A DNA stretch of 64,000 nt from Pseudomonadales bacterium. GTDB lineage: Bacteria > Pseudomonadota > Gammaproteobacteria > Pseudomonadales > Ketobacteraceae. Below, in pieces: positions 31,561-39,406 of this stretch. The position numbers were made by a program, and so were the translations under genes. The DNA is taken from the NCBI GenBank assembly GCA_002708905.1, contig PAPM01000037.1:1-64000 (forward strand), in the 5' to 3' direction. Within the stretch, counting starts at the first letter, position 1. Each line of letters starts with the position of its first letter. The notes under the pieces were generated by a model. It was given only the letters and a program-made list of their open reading frames with translations, was not told the origin of the DNA and did no database searches.

Positions 31561-32557
31561 TTGCAGCGGGCTGAATGTCTTCGGCTCCGGACAGGCGTTG
31601 CAGTAATGCCTCGGTCGATGCGTCTTCCGTCAGTTCATCCAATTCCACCCCGGGCACAATCTGATTACGGAGCCAGTTGATCAGGTGTTTTCGCAGCACG
31701 GGGTTCTCCTGCTGCTGTGACAGCCCATCCGCCAAGGCCTGCAACTGATGCTGACGCCATTCCGTGAAGGCTTCCTGGGAATCCGGCACGCCACCACTCT
31801 GCCAGCTGCCGACCAATGCCTGGCAATCGGCGGCCAGCAGCTCCAGGGTCAGCCCCAGCAGTCGACGGCGGCGGTTATTGGGGTGTTCTTCGATGGGTAG
31901 GTCGGTGGTGCTGTCTTCCCAGCTTGTCGCGCTTTCATAATCGCTGACCGGCCTGGGGGGCAGGTCCTGTTGCTGCCGGTGTTCGCCCCATAACAGAAAG
32001 GCCACCACGTCAAAACCGATGCTCACCTCGGCTTCGTCGGTAATACCGTGTTGCTGGCGCAGGGTTTCAGCGTCCAGGGGCAGGCTGGCGTCGTTGACGA
32101 TGCCGCTGTAGGGGTACTCTTCCACGCTATCAATAAAGCCTGGCATGGTCAGGGGATTGCCCAGGCGGCTGCGGGCTTCCGCCAGGATGGTTTGCTGCTC
32201 CGGGTTGGTTGCCATTAATACCGTGCTGGCCTGGTATTGGTTGAAGCAAAGCTGCCACTGGGTCTTAAGGGCATCCAGCTTGTCCTCCTTGGTTTGTTCC
32301 AGAAACTGATTGCCTAGTGCCAGCAGCTCGGCACTGCACGATTCCAGTTCCTTGAGCAGTTCCACGGTGCCGTTGCGGAAGCGTTCCACAGCGGCCAGCT
32401 GTTCCTGGCTCGCCGGGGTTTTCTCCACCACCGGGGCAGGGCTGGGTTCGGGCTTGGGCTCCGGCTTGGGTTCTTCGCAGGCGCTCAAAAGCAAGGCTCC
32501 GGCAGCTAGCAGGGCTCCTGCAATCAGGGCCGGGATTAATCGCGCAGACTGATGCAT
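31544..32557 (-). CDS. Imelysin-family (peptidase M75-like) lipoprotein
   Basis: This 337-residue lipoprotein has a signal peptide ending in the lipobox LSAC, a Pro/Glu-rich spacer (EEPKPEPKPEPSPAPVVE) and an all-alpha domain of the imelysin group. The region VSIGFDVVAFLLWGEHR matches the GFHAIEFLLWG core, with the histidine of the HxxE metal motif replaced (GFDVVAF), so metal binding may be lost. Imelysins are linked to iron uptake. The ATG at 32557 has GAGG upstream and overlaps the HAD gene by 22 bases, so the two are co-transcribed. Confidence 0.82.
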   Translation of the reverse strand: MHQSARLIPALIAGALLAAGALLLSACEEPKPEPKPEPSPAPVVEKTPASQEQLAAVERFRNGTVELLKELESCSAELLALGNQFLEQTKEDKLDALKTQWQLCFNQYQASTVLMATNPEQQTILAEARSRLGNPLTMPGFIDSVEEYPYSGIVNDASLPLDAETLRQQHGITDEAEVSIGFDVVAFLLWGEHRQQQDLPPRPVSDYESATSWEDSTTDLPIEEHPNNRRRRLLGLTLELLAADCQALVGSWQSGGVPDSQEAFTEWRQHQLQALADGLSQQQENPVLRKHLINWLRNQIVPGVELDELTEDASTEALLQRLSGAEDIQPAATTGPG

Positions 32558-33192
32558 GGCCAACCTCGTTGCTGGGCTTCGCGACACAGGCGTTCGTCCC
32601 CATCCACCACCACCGGGTTTGTCACCACCTCCAGTAAGGGAAGGTCGTTGATGGAATCGCTGTAGAACCAGCTGTTGTCCAGATTGTGATCGGTTTGCGC
32701 CAGCCATTGCTGCAGCCGGGCCACTTTACCCTCCTGGTAGCATGGCGTGCCGGTGATGCCGCCGGTGTAGCGGTTGTTCACGATCTCCGGATCGGTGGCC
32801 AGAATATCGTCCACCCCCAGGGCCTGGGCAATGGGGCGGGTAATAAACCCGTTGGTGGCCGTGATGATCAGCAGGTAGTCACCTCGCGCCCGGTGTTCGG
32901 CCAACAGCGCATCGGCTTTCTGCAGCCGCATGGGGGTGACATATTCCGCCATAAATTGCTCGTGTAACGCGCCAAGCTGTTCCAGCGAGAAGCGGGTCAA
33001 AGGCTCCAGGGCAAAAACCAGATACTCCATGATGTCCAGCTTGCTCTGTTTATAGAGCTCATAGAAATGGTCGTTCTGTTTGCGGTAAAAGGATTCATCG
33101 ACGATGCCCTTGTCCACCAGAAATTCCCCCCAGGCGTGATCGCTGTCGCCGTTCAGCAGGGTGTTGTCCAGATCAAAAATGGCCAGGCTCAT
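32536..33192 (-). CDS. HAD-IB (SerB-like) phosphatase
   Basis: This 218-residue HAD phosphatase has motif I FDLDNTLL (nucleophile Asp7 and Asp9), a helical cap, motif II ITATNGF, the lysine in YQEGKVARLQ, and motif IV SDSINDLPLLE. The HAD-IB cap pattern resembles phosphoserine phosphatase and the histidinol-phosphatase-like proteins of pseudomonads. The substrate is not determined. Its position beside rppH is conserved in Pseudomonas. It is divergent from rppH (222-base gap) and precedes the imelysin gene in an overlapping pair. Confidence 0.88.
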   Translation of the reverse strand: MSLAIFDLDNTLLNGDSDHAWGEFLVDKGIVDESFYRKQNDHFYELYKQSKLDIMEYLVFALEPLTRFSLEQLGALHEQFMAEYVTPMRLQKADALLAEHRARGDYLLIITATNGFITRPIAQALGVDDILATDPEIVNNRYTGGITGTPCYQEGKVARLQQWLAQTDHNLDNSWFYSDSINDLPLLEVVTNPVVVDGDERLCREAQQRGWPCISLRD

Positions 33193-33382
33193 AGTCGGTT
33201 CACTTCTTCCTCAGTTGGGGTGCGCGCCAGTTTATCAGGCTGGTTAGGCCTAATAAACGTTGCATATCGCCAGAAACAGTTAAAAGTTTAGAAAAATCAA
33301 ACAAATAGTTCTATAGTAATAAGATAACGATGTGCCGGCTTGCAACTTAACGCAGTTGTACCGGCGGGCAGACTAGGGTATT

Positions 33383-33388
33383 TATAAT
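33383..33388 (+). promoter_or_regulatory. Consensus -10 element (TATAAT) for rppH
   Basis: A perfect TATAAT lies 26 bases before the rppH GTG, giving a leader of about 20 bases. No good -35 is at the proper distance. The -10 lies inside an imperfect palindrome, ACTAGG-N11-CCTAGT (33372-33394), which could be an operator. Confidence 0.55.
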
Positions 33389-33414
33389 CCTAGTGAAGAA
33401 TTGGAACCTTTAGC

Positions 33415-33930
33415 GTGATCGATGAGGACGGATTCAGGCCGAATGTCGGGATCATTCTGGCGAATACCCGTGGGCAGGTGTTGTGGGCCCGGCGGGTGGG
33501 TCAGGATGCCTGGCAGTTTCCTCAGGGCGGCATTGCGGAGAATGAAACGCCGGAACAGGCGCTCTTCCGCGAACTGCACGAGGAGATCGGTTTAAAACCT
33601 GAGGACGTGCGGATTGTCAGTTCCACCAAGGGCTGGCTCCGGTATCGTCTTCCCAAGCGTTTTCTGCGGTATCGCAGCAAACCGCTTTGCATTGGCCAAA
33701 AGCAGAAGTGGTTCCTGCTGGTGTTGACCGGGTGCGAGAGCCGGGTCAGTTTCGAATTCGGCAACCCGCCGGAATTTGATGACTGGCGCTGGGTCAGTTA
33801 CTGGTATCCGCTTAACCAGGTCGTGTCGTTCAAGCGCGAAGTGTACCGCAAAGCGCTCAAAGAACTGGCGCCTTCCCTGCATTCCATCGCCGGGGACAGC
33901 GGGGACAACAAAACTATAAGAAATCAATAA
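33415..33930 (+). CDS. rppH: RNA pyrophosphohydrolase (Nudix)
   Basis: This 171-residue protein has the Nudix box [23 protein letters not shown]-type motif (from G38 region; key residues G, E, R, E, E, G all present) and the RppH-typical N-terminus [18 protein letters not shown]. The C-terminal half, with [17 protein letters not shown] and [19 protein letters not shown], is diagnostic. It removes pyrophosphate from 5'-triphosphorylated RNA and so starts mRNA decay. It starts with GTG. ptsP follows 106 bases later, as in pseudomonads. Confidence 0.96.
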   Translation: MIDEDGFRPNVGIILANTRGQVLWARRVGQDAWQFPQGGIAENETPEQALFRELHEEIGLKPEDVRIVSSTKGWLRYRLPKRFLRYRSKPLCIGQKQKWFLLVLTGCESRVSFEFGNPPEFDDWRWVSYWYPLNQVVSFKREVYRKALKELAPSLHSIAGDSGDNKTIRNQ

Positions 33931-34036
33931 CCGGGAATGTGGTGGCCGGTGTTGTACTGGCTTGACCTGGATCGCCATGGATTAGGGCATGCCAGGGGGA
34001 GTACTGGGATGGACCGTCGGCTGCGAGAGCTTTTGT

Positions 34037-36346
34037 ATGCTGGAAACCTTAAGACGTATCGTTCAGGAGGTAAATTCCGCACAGGATTTATCCTCCGCAT
34101 TAAACGTGATGGTGGCACGGGTACGTCTTTCCATGGGCACCGAGGTGTGCTCAATCTATCTGCTGGATCATAGCGCCAACCGATACATCCTGATGGCCAC
34201 CGAAGGTCTGAAGAAAGAAGCGGTGGGCATGGCGACCCTGCACTTCTCTGAAGGTCTGGTGGGCCAGGTGGGGATGCGGGAAGAACCCATCAACCTGGAC
34301 GATGCACCCAGTCACCCCAAATTCCGCTACCTGCAGGAAACCGGTGAAGAACCGTTTCATTCCTTCCTGGGTGTTCCCATCATTCATCACCGAAAACTGC
34401 TGGGCGTTATCGTCGTGCAGCAGCGTGACCGGCGCCGTTTTGACCAGGAGGAAGAAGCGTTCCTGGTGACCTTGTCTGCCCAGCTGGCGGCGGTGGTGGC
34501 CCACGCTGAGGCCACCGGTTCCATCGATGGTATTTTCGGCAATTCCATGGGCGGCGTTACCACCAAATTTGATGGGGTGGTAGGTTGTATCGGGGTGGCC
34601 ATCGGCACCGCTTTCGTGGTGTATCCGCCGGCGGATTTCAAGTCCGTGCCGGACCGCCCGGTAAAGAATATTCGCAAGGAACTGAAGGCATTCAACGATG
34701 CCCTCAAGCGGGTGCGGACGGATATCCGTGCCCTGAGTGAGAAGGCTTCCCTGACGCTGCCGCCGGAAGAGCAGGCCCTATTCCAGGTCTATGAGCGCAT
34801 GCTGGATGACAACGCTCTGGCCGGTGAGATCCGGGCTCATGTGCAGCGGGGCAACTGGGTGCAGGGTGCCTTGCGCGAAGTGGTGCTGAAACACGTGGCC
34901 GCATTCGAGGCCATGGAAGACTCCTATTTGCGGGCGCGGGCTTCGGACGTGCGGGATCTCGGTCTGCGCATTCTGGCATACCTGCAGGAGGCGAAAACCC
35001 TCAGTGCGCCTATTCCGGATCGTGCCATCGTCGTTGGCGAAGACATTACCCCCACCATATTCGTAGACATTCCCCGCGAGCGCATCGCCGGAATTGTGTC
35101 ATTACATGGCTCCAGTAACAGTCACATGTCCATCGTTGCCCGTTCCCTGGGTATTCCCACGGTGGTGGGGGTGGGTGAATTCCCCCTGTCCCGGCTTGAG
35201 GGGCTGCACCTGATTGTGGACGGGCACCGGGGTGAGGTGATTGTCGAGCCCGGGCCGGAAGTGCTGCGTCAGTATCAGGCCATCATCAGTGAGCAGGCGG
35301 TGTTGTCCAAGGAGCTGGAATCGGTTACCGATTTGCCCTGTGAGACCACGGACGGACATCGCATCAATTTGTTTGTGAACACCGGATTGATGGCGGATGT
35401 GAATATTTCCCTGCAGCGGGGGGCCGAAGGTGTGGGGCTGTATCGAACGGAAATTCCCTTTATGGTGCGGGATCGTTTCCCCAGCGAGTTGGAGCAGATG
35501 GAAATCTATCGCCAGCAGCTGGAGGCTTTCTATCCGGCGCCGGTCACCATGCGCACCCTGGATGTGGGTGGGGATAAATCCCTGCCGTATTTTCCCATTC
35601 AGGAGGACAACCCGTTCCTGGGATGGCGTGGTATCCGTGTGACCCTGGATCATCCGGAAATTTTCCTGGTGCAGATCCGCGCCATGTTGTGGGCCAGTGA
35701 GAGCCTGGATAACCTGCGCATCATGCTGCCCATGATCAGTTCGGTGATGGAGATCGACGAAGCCATGCACCTGATCCACCGGGCTTATTTGGAAGTGCTG
35801 GAGGAAGGGGCCCACGTGCAGATGCCGGAAGTGGGCGTCATGATTGAAGTGCCGGCGGCGGTATACCAGATTCAGGATTTCGTGCAGCAGTGTGATTTTC
35901 TGTCGGTGGGCAGTAATGACCTCACCCAGTATCTCTTGGCTGTGGATCGCAATAACCGCCGGGTGGCCAACCTCTACCAGGCCTTCCATCCTTCCGTGTT
36001 GCGAGCCCTTAAACTGATTATCGATACGGCCAAGGCAGAAGGCACACCGGTGTCGATTTGTGGTGAGATGGCGGGTGATCCCTGTTCCGCCATACTGTTG
36101 ATGGCCATGGGCTACGAGACGCTGAGCATGTCCGCCACCAGCCTGCTGCGCGTCAAGTGGGTGCTGCGCAAAGTTGGAATGGATGCCGCCCAGGAATTGT
36201 TGGACCAGGTCTGGAAAATGGACAACGCCGCTGTCATCAAGAGTCATGTTGACCTGATGCTGGATCGGGCCGGGCTCGGCACCTTTATCCGGCCCACCCT
36301 GTTCCAGGGTGGAACTTCCCAAGAGCCTTTGGTAAAGGTTCGCTAA
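34037..36346 (+). CDS. ptsP: PEP-protein phosphotransferase PtsP (EI-Ntr)
   Basis: This 769-residue protein begins MLETLRRIVQEVNSAQDL, the family start, so the ATG at 34037 is chosen over the ATG at 33989. An N-terminal GAF domain (residues 1-160) senses small ligands. The enzyme I part follows, with the phosphohistidine H363 in GSSNSHMSIVARSLGIPTVVG, then a PEP-binding TIM barrel (RTLDVGGDKSLPYF, EVGVMIEVPAA, SVGSNDLTQYLLAVDRNN). It starts the nitrogen PTS relay to NPr and EIIA-Ntr, linking nitrogen state to K+ and metabolism; partners are outside this window. Confidence 0.96.
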   Translation: MLETLRRIVQEVNSAQDLSSALNVMVARVRLSMGTEVCSIYLLDHSANRYILMATEGLKKEAVGMATLHFSEGLVGQVGMREEPINLDDAPSHPKFRYLQETGEEPFHSFLGVPIIHHRKLLGVIVVQQRDRRRFDQEEEAFLVTLSAQLAAVVAHAEATGSIDGIFGNSMGGVTTKFDGVVGCIGVAIGTAFVVYPPADFKSVPDRPVKNIRKELKAFNDALKRVRTDIRALSEKASLTLPPEEQALFQVYERMLDDNALAGEIRAHVQRGNWVQGALREVVLKHVAAFEAMEDSYLRARASDVRDLGLRILAYLQEAKTLSAPIPDRAIVVGEDITPTIFVDIPRERIAGIVSLHGSSNSHMSIVARSLGIPTVVGVGEFPLSRLEGLHLIVDGHRGEVIVEPGPEVLRQYQAIISEQAVLSKELESVTDLPCETTDGHRINLFVNTGLMADVNISLQRGAEGVGLYRTEIPFMVRDRFPSELEQMEIYRQQLEAFYPAPVTMRTLDVGGDKSLPYFPIQEDNPFLGWRGIRVTLDHPEIFLVQIRAMLWASESLDNLRIMLPMISSVMEIDEAMHLIHRAYLEVLEEGAHVQMPEVGVMIEVPAAVYQIQDFVQQCDFLSVGSNDLTQYLLAVDRNNRRVANLYQAFHPSVLRALKLIIDTAKAEGTPVSICGEMAGDPCSAILLMAMGYETLSMSATSLLRVKWVLRKVGMDAAQELLDQVWKMDNAAVIKSHVDLMLDRAGLGTFIRPTLFQGGTSQEPLVKVR

Positions 36347-36349
36347 CGG

Positions 36350-37126
36350 TCAGTCCCGCTCCCGGGTGAATTCAAAATCACGCCGTCCGGCAAGTTCGCC
36401 GTATTCATCCCATAACCACTCGGTAAATTGGATCTGTCCATTGTGCCCCATCAGCAATACCGAGCTGCTGCGGGTACCGTAGTGGTAGGCCGGGCCTTCA
36501 ATGAAACGGGAGGACAGGGTGCGCTCCCAATCCAGATCAACCCCGGTGTCCGGCAGCTGATGGTCCGGTGCCCGCTGCCGATGGTTCAGCAGCGGCAGCA
36601 GGTCTTCGGATGCAAAAGCCGGGTTGCCGGACAGAAACTCACCCAGGGCCTGCTTGCCGGATCTCAATTTGGGCCAGGGGGTGTTGAGGGCGCCATTACT
36701 GACGCCGTGGATGCCCGGACTGAGCGGCGAGATACCGGCCTGTCGATTGGAGCCGTACAGCAGCTGTTCGGCGTTACCGCAGATCAGGTTGAAGCCGTTG
36801 TAGCGGGCACCATCCAGCTGCTTCAGATAGTCCCGGGGAGGTTGCCGGCCGGTGAGAAAATCCGTCACCAGATGGCCACGACTGACGGCATCGGGGAGCT
36901 CCGGACGGCGACCGTCCCGCACATTGGTGAGGGCCGCGAAGCGTCCCTGGCGCGTGATGCCCAGCCAGCTGCCCCCGGCATTCAGATCCTGGCCCGCCAG
37001 CATTTGCGGGGCCTCCGGCCAGAACGCGGCCGGTCGGGTGGGGCGCCCGAAATATTCATCCCGGTTGGCGGCCACGACGAGGGGGTAATCGGGATGAGAC
37101 TGGAGGGCGATCAGGATCAGACACAT
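36350..37126 (-). CDS. NRDE-family (TANGO2-like) protein
   Basis: This 258-residue protein has the diagnostic ANRDEYFGRPTRPAAFW motif at residues 20-36 after an Ntn-hydrolase-like N-terminal MCLI, and AGGSWLGITRQGRFAALTNVR. Cys2 is at the position of an N-terminal nucleophile after Met removal, as in Ntn hydrolases. Bacterial NRDE and human TANGO2 proteins have unclear function, with recent links to haem and lipid metabolism. It converges with ptsP (three-base gap) and is divergent from lgt. Confidence 0.88.
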   Translation of the reverse strand: MCLILIALQSHPDYPLVVAANRDEYFGRPTRPAAFWPEAPQMLAGQDLNAGGSWLGITRQGRFAALTNVRDGRRPELPDAVSRGHLVTDFLTGRQPPRDYLKQLDGARYNGFNLICGNAEQLLYGSNRQAGISPLSPGIHGVSNGALNTPWPKLRSGKQALGEFLSGNPAFASEDLLPLLNHRQRAPDHQLPDTGVDLDWERTLSSRFIEGPAYHYGTRSSSVLLMGHNGQIQFTEWLWDEYGELAGRRDFEFTRERD

Positions 37127-37258
37127 GGTTTAGAAAGCCGTTGATTGGTGTACACTAGGGCCCCTGCAAAACGCTACAGTGGGCCGGCCAGCAGATGAGC
37201 ACATAATAGCCCACAACAAATTCATTTTCTTAGATCAAATTTAAAAAGGAATCCCACC

Positions 37259-38056
37259 ATGTTGATGTATCCGGAAATCGATCCGGTGGCGATCCAGTTG
37301 GGCCCGTTGAGTGTCCGCTGGTACGGCATCATGTATCTGATCGGTTTTGCCTCCGGCTATTGGTTGCTGGCCCGGCGGGCGCGTCGGCCTAATTCCGGCT
37401 GGACCGTGGAACAGGTGAGTGATGTGATTTTCTACGGCGCCCTGGGGGTTATCCTGGGTGGGCGCATCGGCTATGTGCTTTTTTACAACTTTTCGGCATT
37501 CCTGAGCGACCCTCTTATCCTGGTGAAAGTCTGGAACGGTGGTATGTCCTTTCACGGCGGGTTTCTTGGGGTCATGCTGGCCATGTGGCTGTTCGGCCGC
37601 AAATACCAGAAAAGCATGTGGGACATCCTGGATTTCGGCGCGCCTATCGTTCCAATAGGGCTGGGCGCCGGGCGCATCGGCAACTTTATCGGTGGTGAAC
37701 TGGTGGGGCGTACCACGGATGTGCCCTGGGGCATGGTGTTTCCCCATGTGGACAATCTGCCGCGGCATCCTTCCCAGCTGTATCAGGCTGCATTGGAAGG
37801 CGTGGCATTATTCTGCATACTATGGTTCTTCTCGGCCAAACCGCGTCCCAAATACGCGGTGTCGGGCATGTTCGCCCTGTTTTACGGCATCTTCCGCTTT
37901 AGCGTGGAATTTGTCCGGCAACCGGATGGCCACATCGGCTTTGTGGCGTTGAACTGGCTCACCATGGGGCAGATTCTGTCGCTCCCGATGATTCTGGTGG
38001 GTCTGATCCTGTTGTATCTGGCCTATGGCAAACGTAACGGAAATCAAACTGCATAA
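37259..38056 (+). CDS. lgt: Prolipoprotein diacylglyceryl transferase
   Basis: This 265-residue inner-membrane enzyme has seven transmembrane segments. Its hallmarks are visible: [24 protein letters not shown] at the start, [15 protein letters not shown] with the essential histidine, and [16 protein letters not shown] (the Lgt signature). It transfers diacylglycerol from phosphatidylglycerol to the lipobox cysteine, the first step for the many lipoproteins here (LpoB, imelysin, DUF1569, Ig-like). AAGGA eight bases before the ATG sets the start. Its stop overlaps the thyA start (TAATG). Confidence 0.97.
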   Translation: MLMYPEIDPVAIQLGPLSVRWYGIMYLIGFASGYWLLARRARRPNSGWTVEQVSDVIFYGALGVILGGRIGYVLFYNFSAFLSDPLILVKVWNGGMSFHGGFLGVMLAMWLFGRKYQKSMWDILDFGAPIVPIGLGAGRIGNFIGGELVGRTTDVPWGMVFPHVDNLPRHPSQLYQAALEGVALFCILWFFSAKPRPKYAVSGMFALFYGIFRFSVEFVRQPDGHIGFVALNWLTMGQILSLPMILVGLILLYLAYGKRNGNQTA

Positions 38057-38889
38057 TGAAACAGTATCTTGATCTTCTGCGCCTGATCAAAGACACAGGC
38101 GTGACTAAGAGCGACCGCACCGGCACCGGCACCATCAGCTTGTTTGGGCATCAAATGCGCTTCGACCTGGCTGAAGGTTTTCCCCTGGTGACCACCAAAA
38201 AGGTCCACCTTAAATCCATCATCCATGAACTGTTGTGGTTTATTCGCGGTGAAACCAATATCGCTTACCTGAAAGAAAACGGCGTTTCCATCTGGGATGA
38301 GTGGGCGGATGAAAACGGTGAACTGGGTCCGGTGTACGGCAAGCAATGGCGCTGTTGGGAATCCGGCAACAGTGCGGCGGTGGATCAACTGGGTCAATTG
38401 ATCGACGAGATCAAGCGTAATCCGGATTCCCGCCGTCTGGTGTTGAGTGCCTGGAACCCGGCGGTGTTGCCGGATGTCAGTAAATCCCCAAAACAGAACG
38501 CAGCAGAAGGCAAACAGGCATTGCCGCCTTGTCATTGCCTGTTCCAGTTTTATGTGGCGGACGGCAAACTTTCCTGTCAGTTGTACCAGCGCAGCGGCGA
38601 TGTGTTTTTGGGGGTACCGTTTAACATTGCTTCCTACTCACTGTTGACCCTGATGGTGGCTCAGGTCTGCGGCCTGCAACCGGGTGACTTTGTGCATACG
38701 TTTGGCGATGTGCATTTGTACCTGAATCATATTGACCAGGCGGAGCTGCAACTTTCCCGCGAACCGCGCCCGCTACCTACCATGAAAATCAATCCTGAGG
38801 TCACCTCGTTGTTTGATTTCGTGTATGAGGATTTTGAGTTGGTGGATTATGATCCCCATCCCCATATCAAGGCACCGGTAGCAATTTAA
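38056..38889 (+). CDS. thyA: Thymidylate synthase
   Basis: This 277-residue enzyme converts dUMP to dTMP with methylene-tetrahydrofolate. Landmarks are [20 protein letters not shown], the catalytic cysteine in [11 protein letters not shown] (Cys159) and [20 protein letters not shown], which binds dUMP. It is 13 residues longer than the E. coli protein, mainly from an insertion before the catalytic cysteine ([13 protein letters not shown]). It overlaps lgt by one base, and folA follows 11 bases later, so dihydrofolate made by ThyA is recycled by the next gene product. Confidence 0.97.
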   Translation: MKQYLDLLRLIKDTGVTKSDRTGTGTISLFGHQMRFDLAEGFPLVTTKKVHLKSIIHELLWFIRGETNIAYLKENGVSIWDEWADENGELGPVYGKQWRCWESGNSAAVDQLGQLIDEIKRNPDSRRLVLSAWNPAVLPDVSKSPKQNAAEGKQALPPCHCLFQFYVADGKLSCQLYQRSGDVFLGVPFNIASYSLLTLMVAQVCGLQPGDFVHTFGDVHLYLNHIDQAELQLSREPRPLPTMKINPEVTSLFDFVYEDFELVDYDPHPHIKAPVAI

Positions 38890-38900
38890 AGGGCGCGTTT

Positions 38901-39392
38901 ATGATATCCCTGATTGTGGCCAAAGCCGACAACGGCGTGATCGGTCTTGATAATAAGATGCCCTGGCATATTCCGGCGGAGTTAAAATACTTCAAGGCCC
39001 GCACCATGGGTAAGCCCATCATTATGGGGCGTAAAACCTTTGATTCCCTGGGGCGTGTTTTGCCTGGTCGACCTCATGTGGTGATCAGTCGCAGTGCGCT
39101 GTCGCTGCCGGAAAACTGCTATGCCGTAAACTCGCTGGATGAGGCCATTGGGAAAGCCCAAAGCCTCGCCGAGAGCGATGAAGTGGTGGTCATCGGTGGC
39201 GCAGAAATTTATCGCCAGGCGCTGCCGAAAGTTGACCGCCTTTACATCACGGAAGTGCATCTGTCGCCCCGGGGTGACACCTACTTTCCCGAACTAAACC
39301 CGGCTGATTGGCAGGAAATCGAGCGAGAAGACGTTCCTGCCGATGCCGATTCTGCAATTGCGTACAGCATTGTGACCTATCAACGTAACTAG
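38901..39392 (+). CDS. folA: Dihydrofolate reductase
   Basis: This 163-residue enzyme reduces dihydrofolate with NADPH. It shows ISLIVAKADNGVIGLDNKMPWHIPAELKYFK with the substrate-binding acidic residue, GRKTFDSLGRVLPGRPHVVIS for NADPH binding, and VVIGGAEIYRQALP. All chromosomal-type motifs are present and no resistance-type variant is apparent. It is co-transcribed with lgt and thyA. Confidence 0.97.
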   Translation: MISLIVAKADNGVIGLDNKMPWHIPAELKYFKARTMGKPIIMGRKTFDSLGRVLPGRPHVVISRSALSLPENCYAVNSLDEAIGKAQSLAESDEVVVIGGAEIYRQALPKVDRLYITEVHLSPRGDTYFPELNPADWQEIEREDVPADADSAIAYSIVTYQRN

Positions 39393-39406
39393 CACGACGA
39401 TACGAA

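Noticed and set aside
35102-36322. 406-codon reverse-strand frame antisense to ptsP
   Set aside because: ptsP has every catalytic motif on the other strand; the antisense product is a His/Gln-rich shadow.
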